Source of the DNA: Pyropia yezoensis
Taxonomy: Eukaryota; Rhodophyta; Bangiophyceae; Bangiales; Bangiaceae
Assembly: GCA_009829735.1 (NCBI GenBank)
Contig: CM020619.1
Location: 15,319,816 to 15,383,815 of the forward strand
Length of the DNA: 64,000 bases
Direction: 5' to 3'
In this document: piece by piece, positions 54,699 through 64,000 of the stretch
Numbering within the stretch: position 1 is the first letter of the stretch
How the letters are laid out: the number at the start of each line of letters is the position of its first letter
The notes under the pieces: model-generated
What the model saw: only the letters and a program-made list of their open reading frames with translations
Databases searched by the model: none
Told to the model about the DNA's origin: nothing
Position numbers and translations under genes: made by a program

Positions 54699-55450
54699 CG
54701 TGGTGACGCGACCGGGTGGAGGAGACGGTGGTAGGGTGCGCGTCAGGCGGACAACAGCAGCGGCACGTGCGGGGGCAGTGCCACGGGAGGCAGGGGGAAG
54801 CAGCTGAGCTCTGTGCGTAAGGACAGGGGATGGCCCAGCGGTGGGTAGCTCGGCGGGCAGACGGCGGTGTGTCTCAACCGCCACTCTACAATGTGCAGGT
54901 GGAGCGACTCCCCACCCCCCCCTCGCGACCCGCCTCTTTTGACGGTCGGGGGATGCAAAGCGGTCCATCTCCTCCATCAGGGCTCTGCATCCCTGCGCTC
55001 GAGTGTCAGTGTGCATCTCGGGATGTATCTCGACAGCGGGATTTAAGTGTAACTCCCGCATGGAACATTGCATCTGTCAAACGGTTCGTGATGAAGCTGA
55101 CTTTCGTGACAGATGAGAGACTGCGTGTGCAGACGATGGCGCATGACGACGCACCGCGCGCGCGCCCGCCATGCGTGCATCGCGTCTCGTCGACACGCCC
55201 GCCCCACCGCCCTGCACCGTCACCGGCACCGCCACTCCCACTGCCACCGCCTCCGCCACCGCCACCACCATCGGTCGCGGCTCGTGGGCACACGGCGGCA
55301 GCACGCGCGGCCTCGCCGCGGGACCTTCCTGGCTGCAGGCCCTCCCCCCCCCCCCCTTTCCTTGCCCGCCTGCCGGTCCGCCTCCCCTTACCAGCGCCGC
55401 CGCGGGCGCCCCCCCCCCGGACAGGCAGGCGCCCCCACGCGGCGGCCGCC
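54699..55450. other. Divergent promoter region TSPO / PI synthase
   Basis: 750 bp between the minus-strand TSPO start and the plus-strand PI synthase start. GC-rich in the second half. No TATA box stands out; no other gene. Confidence 0.5.
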
Positions 55451-57053
55451 ATGGCCCGCCGCGGCAGCGTGTACCTCTACGTGCCCAACCTTATTGGTAG
55501 GCTCCCACGGACGGTCGACTGCGTGGCGTGGTGGGGGTGGTGGGGGGGGTGGGGCGGCAACGTCCCCTGCCCACCCCCCATGCCTGGCCGGCTGCTTTTG
55601 AGATTGTGTTTCTGCTTTGTGGGCGCGTGTACTGCGCGGGTGTGACCTGGTGGCCGGCACTGACAACCCCCCCCCCTCCCCTTTTGATGGACTGCCCGTC
55701 GTGCGCGCTCCCGTTGTTCTCCATCTGGCCGTGTGCTGGTTGGGTGGTCCCCCCCCCCCCCCCCCCCCCTCTCCCCCCCCAACAGGCTACGCACGGATCG
55801 TGCTGGCGGTGGTGGCGTTTGCTAATTATTGGGCCTATGTGCGCTTCACCGGCTTCTACCTCGTTGGGTTTCTCCTCGACGCGGCAGACGGCTACGCCGC
55901 CCGCCGCCTCAACCAGCGTACGTGTTTTGGGGAGTGCGCGTCTGCTCTATGCCGTCTCCTCTCTCTCCCGTTCTGCTCCCTCCCTCGTTTTCTGCCTGGC
56001 TCCTGTCTGCTATGGTTTTGGTATGAGGGGCTGCTCCGGTGGGTCTCCTCCCCCGCCCGTGCGACCGCCGCGTACAGTCGGTGGCTGGCCCCCCGCCAGG
56101 GTACTGACCGCCTCTCCATTCCCTCATATTTCTCTCCCTCTTCCCCTCCCTGCCCTTCCCACATCCCCGCCGTGGTTTGGGTGTCAACTTTGGCGGCTGC
56201 TGCTGTCGTCCTCTCTCCCTCCCCCCCCCCACCACAGATAGCGACTTTGGGGCCGCTCTCGACATGCTCACCGACCGTCTGTGCACGGGCGCCCTGCTGA
56301 CGCTGTTGTCGCACCTGTACCCGTCTGCCGCGGCGGTCTTTCTTGGCCTCATCATCCTCGACGGGTACAGCCACTGGCTGCAAATGGCAGCGTGCGTTTT
56401 GGGAGGGGGGGGGAGTGGGGGACAGCGGGACAGAGGCTGGGGGGTGACCAAAGGGAGCGGGCGCGCGCAGCGGCTGGCGGGCGACCGCGGCGAGGGGGGT
56501 GAAAGTGAGTGCGGCCGTCGTGCTCGGGCGTGGTCGGGAGGTGGGAGGGGGGGGGTGGCGGGGGGGCGGGTTGCCCGGGAGTGGTGTGCTTTATGTGCGG
56601 CTCAGCGCGACAACTGCACTCGCGGGGGGGCCCGGTCTGGCCCGTCTGCGAAGGGGATCGTCGGCTCACACGGTCGCGTCACATGGGCCGTCCTCCCGTG
56701 GCCCCGCTCCTGGTCCCTCCCCGCCCCCCTGTCTTCCACACCCCGTCTTCCCTCCCCCCCACTACAGAAGCCTCTGCGCCGGCGCGTCCTCCCACAAGAC
56801 CTCCTCTCCCAGCCGCATTCTTACGTTTTATTACTGGCGCCCCGTGCTGACCATCGCGTGCCTCCTTAACGAGCTCTTCTTCCTCACCCTCTACCTCCTC
56901 CACTTCCTATCGTCGACGCACCCGGCGCGCGCGCCCGTTGCTGCGCTCGCCACCGTTGCCGCGCCCGTGGCGGTGGCCAAGCAGGTTGTGTCGGCATGGC
57001 AGGTGGTGGCCGCCCACCGACTGATGGGCGCCTCGGGAGGGCGGTCAGACTGA
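55451..57053 (+). CDS. PIS: CDP-diacylglycerol-inositol 3-phosphatidyltransferase, 4 exons
   Basis: Makes phosphatidylinositol from CDP-diacylglycerol and myo-inositol in the ER membrane. Exons 55451-55496, 55786-55917, 56238-56391, 56768-57053 give 205 residues. 5' splice sites are GTAGGC, GTACGT and GTGCGT; all 3' sites end in CAG after C-rich tracts. Joined exons read YLYVPNLIGYARI at the N-terminus, the family signature. The CDP-alcohol phosphotransferase motif spans the second intron: DAADGYAARRLNQ (exon 2), then DFGAALDMLTDR (exon 3), supplying all Asp residues plus the Gly and Arg. LDGYSHWLQM in exon 3 and NELFFLTLYLLHF in exon 4 also match. Intron phases are 1, 1, 2. The splice model gives one uninterrupted frame. 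Confidence 0.94.
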
Positions 57054-58795
57054 AGTGGGGAAGAGATTAGGGTAGGGAGGGGGCGAGGGGGGGACGGGGG
57101 GGAAGGCGCTGGTCAGACATAAGCGGTAGCTGGGTGGAGGCTGCGGTCGGGAGGGGGGCGGGGGGGGGAAGAGGGAGAGGACTGGCGGCCAGACGAGAGG
57201 GCGGAGTGTGAAATGGCAATCTCGGTGGGAGTGAGCGGGTGGCTGGGTATCGCCTGGCGAGGGGGGTATGTACGGTGGAATAGCGTACGAACATTTGCTG
57301 TATGTATGTACAGTACATACATACATACATACATACACTTGGTGAGTGCCGGTGCTGCGGCGGGCGAACGGTGCCGCGGCCGTCGGGCGTCCCAGCTCTC
57401 TGAGGACCGCGCTGGGGAAAAACCGCCCCCCCCCCTATCCCGACCGACCCATCGCCTTTCCCCACAGGCGGCCGCAGGTGCCCCGCCGTGAGGGCCGTCC
57501 GCCGCAAGCAGAGGGCACCGCCCTGCCACGTCCCCCCGCCTGGCCCTACCTTTGGCGGTCTTGTGGCACTTTCTCTCTTTCTTTTTCTTGTACTTTTTTG
57601 GCCTAGGATCGCCCCCGCCCACGCCCACTTCATCGCTACTGTCCGCCCACCCACAACCCCCTAGCCACCCCCCTCACCCTCTTCTGCGTATGGGCCACCC
57701 GCCCCCACGTGCGGCATGCCAGGTCCCACCGGCGGACAACCCTGGCCAGCCGCGCGGGCTCCGCGCCACGACGGTCGTGGTGGAGGCGGGGGTGGGGGGG
57801 GGGGGGGGGGGGGGGAGGGGGGGAGGGGGGGGTTGTTGTGTCGTCCCCTCTCCCCCGCTTCCAATTTGCCCCGGATCCCGTCGGGAGACAGCCACCGTCC
57901 GGACACCCGTCCTATGGGTGGGGGGCCGCACGCGAGCGCACTGCAGCAGGGCCTTGCAACTGGCGACGAGCCCGCGCGCGCACGCGTGAGCGGTGTGTGG
58001 CGCATTGGTCACAGCATCGCCGCCCGGCCGAGGGGTTGGGGGGGGGGGGGGGGGACGTGATGACGACGTCTTCCGACCGCCGCGCCGCGCGGGCCTGGCA
58101 GACAGGGGCGCCACTGGTGTCCGCCGCGCCCCCTCCCCGCCCCCTCCGTCCCCGTCCCCACCCCCCCGCGCGAGCGCCGGGGGCCGCCCGATGGGGGCTC
58201 CCCGAATTCCACCGCCCCGGTCGTGGCGGCCGCAGCCGCGGCGGCCCCCCGCCGTCCCCCCTCCGCGCACAGAGTGGGTGCCCGCGACGCCCGCGGCCCG
58301 CGAGGGGTGAGGTGGGGGGGGGGGGGGGGGGAGGGAAGAGGAAGCGAGGGGGGGAGGTGGCGGCGCGCCCCCCCCCCACCCCCCTCCCGCCTGACCCCGC
58401 ACATGCCACCGCCCGCCCTCCCGGCCTCCCTCCCGGCCGCCCTCCCGGCCGCCCGCGTTTCCGCCCGCCTGGCCGCCTGCCCTGGCGCTGTTGCCGGCCG
58501 CGCGGGCGGGCGAGCTGACGGCCGCCTCCGGCCCGGCGGGCTGGCGGGGCGGGCGTAGTGGAAGGGCTGAGCTGGCTGTGTTTGCGAGCCCAAGAGAGGG
58601 GGGGGGGGGGCGTCTGCGTCTGCGGGTTGCCACCCCCGACCACCCCCCCCCCCCCCATCCCCTCCCCGCCTCCACACTCGCCCACATTCTCGTCCCGCCG
58701 CCGCCCAGCTTGGCATGCTGGTGGCCACACCCCATCACAGCGATGTGATGGCGGGATGGCCCACCGCGCATTGCACACGCGCCGTGGGTGGCGGG

Positions 58796-58827
<32 letters not shown>

Positions 58828-59251
58828 GGGCGCAGAGCGTCGTGGCCGTGGCTGCTGCTGCTGCCGCTGTTGCTCTGCCGCAGCTGTGGCACTGTGGCTA
58901 CCCGCTGTTGTTGTCATCAGCCTCGCCTACTGTTTGAGCGGGTACTCGGTGGCGAGGGGGAGGGCGTGGGGTGGGTGGGTGAGCTCTGCCGGCAGCCGAC
59001 GGGCGCTCCCCGTACATGACGGCGGGAGGGGGGAGGGCGAGCCGCCACCCGCCATTCGGCAAGTGCTCCCCTGCACTCTGGCGACGACAGTCGCGCCGGT
59101 GGCGGCATCCGTACAGCAGCGGCAGCGGCGAGAGCGGCGGCGGCGGCAGTGGCGGTGCGACGGCTGCGGCACTTGCGCCACAGTGACCACCCGGTGGTGG
59201 GGACGTCGCACGCCGCGCGAGCCAAGCCCCCCCCCCCCAACCCCTCGCGCC
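57054..59251. other. GC-rich low-complexity intergenic DNA
   Basis: Contains a TACA microsatellite/hairpin (57301-57336), G22 (57794-57815), G30 (58797-58826) and C/G-rich repeats (CCCGGCCGCCCT from about 58410). Long frames on both strands (58771-57674 minus and others) are Pro/Arg/Gly-rich with no domain. The end may hold the 5' UTR of the next gene. Confidence 0.5.
57301..57336. repeat. TACA microsatellite with inverted half
   Basis: TATGTATGTAC is followed after AG by its mirror partner TACATACATACATACATACATACA, so the start can form an 11-bp hairpin stem. Confidence 0.85.
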
Positions 59252-60122
59252 ATGGGGTGGAGTCGACGACGGCTATTGGCGGTGGCAGTGACGACGGCGG
59301 TGACAGGGGCGGTTGTGGGTGCGGTGGGGGGTGGGCTGCTCGCCACCGTCATCGACGCGGCGCCGTCGGTTGGGGCTGGCTACGTCACACCGGCGGGAGC
59401 GGGGGCGGCGACGGCGGCGGCGGCAGCGTCGGTGGCCGTGGCGTCAACGACGAAAGCAACGGCAGGAGGGCGTGGGCACGAGGAGAGACGGGAGCTGGTG
59501 GGCAACCGCGCCATGCGGCGGCTGCACAGCATGTCTCGACAGGTATGAGGCGCGGGGAGAGGGGCGGCCACGGTTCCCGCAAAGAGGGGTGGGTGGGGAG
59601 GATGGGAAGGGTGGGGAGAGGGGGGGCGGGGGGGACTGCGCCGCCGCCGCCATTGAGGCCGACTCGTCCACCGCGCGGGGGGGGGCAGAGCCGCCCGTGT
59701 CAACAACGCGCTACCCCGGGCCTGCTGACACCCCGTCAACGCTGCCACTTCCTCTTTTTGTCCGACCCGCCCGCCTGCCCGCCTCCTCGGCCGCTTTGCT
59801 CCCGCTGCTGCCCCGCCTTGTCTTTTTGCGACGCCCCCCCCTCCCCCCCCCCCCCCCCCCCCCCCCACAGAAATCCATCTGGCCAGCCACGCGGCTGCTC
59901 TCCCTTGCCGGCCCCACCCCCGCGCTCGCCCTCGTTTCGGCGGTCCGTGGCGCCCTTGGCCGGGGCGGCGCACCAACCGTGGCGGCGGCAACGACGACGG
60001 CGGGAGGACCCACCGCCAGCCGGAGACGCCTCGTTGCGGGCGGCCATGCCGCAAAGCGGGGGGCGGGGCCCGCACCCGCGGTGCGGCGGCTGCGACGGCG
60101 GCAGCAACAGCTGCGCGGGTAA
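59252..60122 (+). CDS. Small membrane-anchored hypothetical protein, 2 exons
   Basis: Exons 59252-59542 and 59871-60122, intron donor CAG|GTATGA, acceptor CCACAG after a 24-C run; phase 0; 180 residues. N-terminus MGWSRRRLLAVAVTTAVTGA is a basic start followed by a hydrophobic segment, either a signal anchor or an organellar presequence. The rest is Ala/Gly-rich, then HEERRELVGNRAMRRLHSMS before the intron and KSIWPATRLLSLAGPTPALA after it, with a strongly basic end (RRLRRRQQQLRG). No family recognised. The clean splice model and the conserved-looking amphipathic stretch favour a real gene, but it could be spurious. Confidence 0.5.
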
Positions 60123-61206
60123 CTTAGGACTGCGGGGGCAGCGGAGGAATACGGGGGAGAGTGGGAGGCCTCCTTGGGTACGGGGCTGTGGAGCACCGCC
60201 ACCGACGGCTGCAGAGGGGAAAGACTGTGGGACGTGGTGGGGGGGGGGGTGTGAGAGAAAGGAGCTCCCCCCTCTCCGCACCAAACACTTCTCGAAGACG
60301 TGAGCGGGCGGGGGGGTGCCGTTGTACAGTATGTTCGGCCCGCCCGAGGGGGGTCGCTCTCGCGCGGGCGCCGGTCCGAGAAGGGCGGCGGATGACTGGC
60401 GGCCGACACTGTGGAAGTCACCGGGGCCAATCAGCAGTCGCCAAACTGGCAGCTGGGCTGGCCGCAACGCAAGGGCGGAACTCTGGATGCCGCACTCCCG
60501 CCCGCAGTGACCAATGGTGGGCGCACGCCCACACGGCCAGCGCTCTCACCTGTCGGCCGCACGTGCATGAACCAAGAGCCAAGAGGAGGGGGCTACTAGA
60601 TGTCATTGAGCTGGTGAGTCATCGGCCAGAGACCTAGGTCAGGTACCTGTCGGCCGTGCGGCGCACCGCGACGGGAATGAGTCATGGCCGCGCCGGGCCG
60701 CCGTGGTCGTCTCGGCGGGGGGGTGACTCATTGCGGCAGGGATGACTCCGTCTAGGTAGGGAACGAGGGGGCCCGCCGGAGGCAGGCAGTATCAGTATTG
60801 GCTGGCCTGGCGTACGCGGCTAGGCACGAGTGGGGGGCGCCTAGACGTTTAAGCACGTGCCGCATTCGTATGCGCCGCCGCGAGTTCCCCGCCCTTGGCA
60901 CCAGGACTGGCGTCAGCATCTCTCCGTACCGAGGACGACGGCCCTTTTAGCACCAGGAACGGGCTATTGCAAGGGGTATTGGGAGCGAGGGTTCTCCACG
61001 ACATCCGCCCAGGCGAGACATCCTCCCGGTGACAGGAGTGGTGAGCATCTTCTTTCCTTACCTTCCCCCTACTTTCCTCTCCCGGCTGCCCTCCCCCCCC
61101 CCTCCCGCCTTGTCTCCTCACCTGCCCGCCATTGACGACTTGCCCCTTGCGTGCCGTGCCCGGCAAGTGGAGTCGCCTGCGGGGGTTGTAACCGCCAGCG
61201 GGAGGG
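60123..61206. other. No gene seen; probable promoter of the ZIP gene
   Basis: Ordinary mixed DNA. CCAAT (GGCCAATCAGC) near 60425 and TGACTCA-type sites (GGTGACTCATTG near 60722) may be regulatory. No coding signal. Confidence 0.4.
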
Positions 61207-62730
61207 ATGGCGACTCATCGGGCGCCACCGCAGCCAGTGCTCGGCACTGGCCAGACGGCCCGCCGCGGGCGTCGGTGTGGAGATGGGTGGCGGACCCGGC
61301 GGGGGGGCGCGTCGGCTGTTGTCGCGACCGCCCTGGCCGCGGTGATGGTGGTGACGGCGTGCCTGGCGGCGACGACGCGGGGCACCCCGGCACTCGCACC
61401 CGTCCACGGTGGCGAGGTAAACGGAGCGTCTGCTACGCTTGTCGCGTTACCACGTGGCAGGTCTCTGCTGCCTGCGCTGACGGGCCTCGCGTCTCGGGCG
61501 GAGGAGGGGTCTGGCCCCTGCAGCTCGTCGGCATGCATCGGGCGGTGGAAGGGCGGCTTCATGGCGGCCCTGTTTGTTGAAGGCCTAATTGGGGGGGCGG
61601 CGCCACAGGCTCTCCGCTTCCTCTCACCCATCTGGCGCGCACGGTCGCTGCACCTGGCCAACGCATTCAGTGGGGGCATTTTCTTCACGACCGGCATGCT
61701 TCACATCCTCCCTGAGGCGATTGCTCATATATCGGGCGAAGGCCACGGCGAAGAGGAGCACGGCGAGGAGCACGACGAGGAGCACGAGGAGGAGGAGGGA
61801 GAGGAGCACCACGACGAGGAGGGGGAGCATGGCGAAGAATCGCACGGCTTTCCTACCGGCTATGCGCTGGCGGTGGCGGGCTTTTACGCCATCCTCTTCC
61901 TCGAATACCTGGTGCTCGGCAAGTTCTCACACACCCACAAAGTTGAGGCTCTGAGGGCGCGGGACCGCGCGGCGGCAAAGGGGCAGCCTTCTTCACCGCC
62001 GCTGGCGTCTGCGGTTCACCCTGGGAGTGCGGAGGCGGCCACGACCTCGGATGGGTTGGTACCGGGTGTGAAGGCGTCGGACTCGGACTACACGACGACG
62101 ATGGAGGAGGGGGGAGGCTCTACTGAGGAGGACGGCACCCGTGGTGGCACGCTGCAGCCCAGCGTGAGTACCGCGTCGGCGCATTCAGACGGTTCTCTTG
62201 CGACCGAAGAGACGGACGACCCTTACTACGGCTCGCTTCTCGAGGCGGAGAATGTGGGGTTCTTTTCGCCAAACTTCTGGCGTGCCTTCCTCACCGCCTT
62301 TTCGGTGGCCATCCACGTGGTGTTTGAGTCGCTGTCGCTGGGGCTGGGCAGCTCCTGGCCCGTCGTCCTGAACACGTTCCTGGCCATTGCGGCACACAAG
62401 TGGGCGACCGCAGCGTCGCTCGGGGTCAAGTTTGAAAAGGAGCGGTTGCGGCTGATGCAGAGCGTCGTGCTGATCGTTTTGTGGTCGGCCGTGACGCCCG
62501 CAGCGGCGGGGATTGGTGCCGCCATTGACGGGGGGGTCAGCGACAAGGTGACGGGCGTGCTGCTGGCGCTTTCGGCGGGCACCTTCTTGTACATTGGCGC
62601 CTTGGAGGTGAACGCCGAGGAATTTGTGGAGGACAAGCGCGACCGGTTGCTCAAGGCGCTTGTGACGACCCTGGGCGTCGGAGTCATCATGGCAGTGACG
62701 GCCATCCTCAGCAGCACGGGCGTGCACTAG
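61207..62730 (+). CDS. ZIP-family metal transporter
   Basis: 507 residues, single exon, ATG 61207. Imports zinc or iron into the cytosol. N-terminal hydrophobic stretch (AVVATALAAVMVVTACLAAT) is a signal peptide or anchor. TM segments: GGFMAALFVEGLIGGAAPQ, then LANAFSGGIFFTTGMLHILP (~150-170), GYALAVAGFYAILFLEYLVL, a long acidic/Ser loop, IHVVFESLSLGLGSSW (~365-381, metal site), FLAIAAHKWATAASLG (~392-408, second site), LMQSVVLIVLWSAVTPAAAG, GVLLALSAGTFLYIGALEV and VTTLGVGVIMAVTAIL. A His/Glu-rich loop (residues ~179-215) lies between the second and third conserved helices, while in most ZIPs it lies between TM3 and TM4. TM4 has HVVFES instead of the commoner H-x-x-x-E-G. Confidence 0.95.
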   Translation: MATHRAPPQPVLGTGQTARRGRRCGDGWRTRRGGASAVVATALAAVMVVTACLAATTRGTPALAPVHGGEVNGASATLVALPRGRSLLPALTGLASRAEEGSGPCSSSACIGRWKGGFMAALFVEGLIGGAAPQALRFLSPIWRARSLHLANAFSGGIFFTTGMLHILPEAIAHISGEGHGEEEHGEEHDEEHEEEEGEEHHDEEGEHGEESHGFPTGYALAVAGFYAILFLEYLVLGKFSHTHKVEALRARDRAAAKGQPSSPPLASAVHPGSAEAATTSDGLVPGVKASDSDYTTTMEEGGGSTEEDGTRGGTLQPSVSTASAHSDGSLATEETDDPYYGSLLEAENVGFFSPNFWRAFLTAFSVAIHVVFESLSLGLGSSWPVVLNTFLAIAAHKWATAASLGVKFEKERLRLMQSVVLIVLWSAVTPAAAGIGAAIDGGVSDKVTGVLLALSAGTFLYIGALEVNAEEFVEDKRDRLLKALVTTLGVGVIMAVTAILSSTGVH

Positions 62731-63153
62731 GTAGCGAGGAAGGGCAGGGATGCAGATGCGTTGTTACCTGATGGATGCTATCCATATTGTTCTAATCAAA
62801 AGACGCGAACTTGACTTGCAACGTGCATCGCTTCGCCACCCGGCGTGGTTCACCCCATACACAGGACGTCCTGAGTTCTGGCTACAGAGCAATAGAACAG
62901 AACCGTCCTTCACGCTAAAGTTTCATTCGGCCAGCTAGACTGGTGAGGGTCGTAGGGGATGCAGCAAAGCCGGTGAGAGGGCCATCGATTGGAGAGCAGC
63001 CGCCCGCCACAGCCCGGCGCTAAAAGACCCGCCCACATCTAAACAAGCCGCGTGGTCACCAGATCGCGCGTAAGCATGCGTGGGGGCAACTTGACGCCGC
63101 ACCCCGCCGCTCCCCATCCCGGCGCTCCCCCACCCACCGACCCCCCCATCAAC
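62731..63153. other. Convergent 3' region, no gene
   Basis: Contains the 3' UTRs of the ZIP gene and of the minus-strand gene to its right. Less GC-rich; no coding sequence recognised. Confidence 0.5.
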
Positions 63154-64000
63154 CTATCCGTTGAACCACGGCGCTCGCGAGCCATCTGTTGGCGGCCGCG
63201 GAATGCTGGCAAACGACCCGCCGTCAGCCGCGTCGGCCGACACGGGGTTCGTCGTATTAGTGCCGCTGCCGCCCACCGTGCTGGACTGACACAGCGCGTA
63301 CGAGTAATCCACGGGCGGCTTCGCGGCGGCACCCATCAGGCCGGGCTTGCCGCCGCCCGCCGACGAGTAGCCCCCATCCCCACCTGCCCCACCGTCGTCG
63401 CTGTCGCCAAGACCACTCTCGGAGGCCCCGGCAGGGGCTCTGGCCCTCAAGGCAGCCGGGAAGGAGGCAGCATCAGCGGTGGCGGCGGCGGAACCCCCGC
63501 CCCCCCCGCCTACGCCAGCAAGCGCCTCGGCGGCCGACAACCCCCCCCCCGATGCGCCCACCCGCCGTGCCTCCTCCTCGTCTAGAGCGGCGGCGCCCTC
63601 GGTTGTGGGCGGGAAAAGGTGCCACTCGTCCACGCGGTACACCCCCCCCCCCCACGGCCAGCACCAGAAGTACACGGCGCCAAGCAACGCCAGCGCTGCA
63701 ACGGTCAACCCCCCCACCGCCGCGACCACGATGCCCCACACGGGCACGCCGCCACTGCCGCTGTCGTTGTCGCGGCGCCCAGGTGCGGCGGTTGCCCCCG
63801 GCTGCCCCCGGTTGCCATCAGGCTCGGGGTCCGGCCCACAAAAGCCGACAGGCAACGGCGGGGAGCGGAGATAAACTCGCTGGGCGGGGCCCTTCCGGGC
63901 GGTCCAGATGCCCTTGGCACGGGGCGGGCCCAGCCCCGGGGCGACCCGGCCGCGCAGCTCGGGCTCCGTTGCGTTGGGCCACTCCGAGTCGTCAAACCTT
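63154..64000 (-). CDS. Single-pass membrane protein, C-terminal part
   Basis: The frame is open on the minus strand from the right edge to the stop at 63154, so the N-terminus lies outside. It starts FDDSEWPNATEPELRGRV, with an N-glycosylation sequon (NAT), and continues with Pro/Arg-rich sequence and CGPDPEPDG. A single strong membrane segment follows (VWGIVVAAVGGLTVAALALLGAVYF) ending in WCW. The remaining ~190 residues are Gly/Ala/Ser-rich with an acidic patch (LDEEEARR, SDDGGAGGDGG) and look disordered and cytoplasmic. The layout suggests a type I surface or endomembrane protein. No family recognised. There is no ATG in the available part, in agreement with truncation by the window edge. 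Confidence 0.7.
   Translation of the reverse strand, partial: RFDDSEWPNATEPELRGRVAPGLGPPRAKGIWTARKGPAQRVYLRSPPLPVGFCGPDPEPDGNRGQPGATAAPGRRDNDSGSGGVPVWGIVVAAVGGLTVAALALLGAVYFWCWPWGGGVYRVDEWHLFPPTTEGAAALDEEEARRVGASGGGLSAAEALAGVGGGGGGSAAATADAASFPAALRARAPAGASESGLGDSDDGGAGGDGGYSSAGGGKPGLMGAAAKPPVDYSYALCQSSTVGGSGTNTTNPVSADAADGGSFASIPRPPTDGSRAPWFNG

Noticed and set aside
54699..55073. 125-residue N-terminal extension of TSPO
   Set aside because: It starts without a good ATG and is low complexity; ATG 54698 fits the family length and N-terminus.

Overview
The window is nuclear DNA of a GC-rich eukaryote. The evidence is spliced genes with GT-AG introns, spliceosomal and chromatin proteins (SF3A1, DEK-C/SWIB), a phosphatidylinositol synthase, a TSPO protein, an AGC kinase and chromodomain Ty3/Gypsy retrotransposons. 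Very long poly-G and poly-C runs (up to 36 G), GC-rich intergenic DNA and compact genes with few introns would fit an alga, for example a bangiophyte red alga. That lineage guess is inference only.

Layout. (1) 1-5 kb: the 5' part of a mariner/IS630-type DDE transposase running off the left edge, a truncated solo LTR, an unrecognised ORF and a 15-bp minisatellite. (2) 5.1-18.2 kb: remnants of a Tnp2-like DNA transposon. A complete but dead 9-kb chromovirus (called B1 here, 6027-15048, minus sense) split one of its reading frames and left a perfect 5-bp target duplication. B1 itself carries a small tRNA-like insertion. (3) 18.2-22.6 kb: a 50-51-bp minisatellite, mostly empty DNA and a small gene with a mitochondrial-type presequence. 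(4) 22.6-28.4 kb: SF3A1 (plus) and a four-exon AGC-VIII-type kinase with a DFD motif (minus). (5) 30.2-44.8 kb: a second Gypsy family. A1 (30198-39577, minus sense) has both LTRs, gag, pol and a separate gene in antisense orientation behind its own TATA box. A2 (39934-43925, plus sense) is a truncated relative that keeps the antisense gene and its TATA box. A2 abuts a B-family fragment (B3, 43926-44756). (6) 44.8-50 kb: very GC-rich low-complexity DNA with no gene I can defend. (7) 50-64 kb: a host gene block with the DEK-C/two-SWIB protein, an MDR dehydrogenase, TSPO, a four-exon PI synthase, a two-exon small membrane protein, a ZIP transporter and the C-terminus of a single-pass membrane protein entering from the right edge.

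The least ordinary biology is in the retroelements. Family A carries a conserved antisense ORF with a conserved TATA-box promoter beside the 3' LTR, and the same strand of its LTRs encodes a conserved cysteine-rich peptide resembling a zinc cluster. Families A and B share an unusual primer-binding site. Both A copies share a stop codon between RNase H and integrase. All functional calls come from reading the sequence; no database search was run. Several genes change frame at homopolymer runs, so sequencing or assembly indels cannot be excluded.
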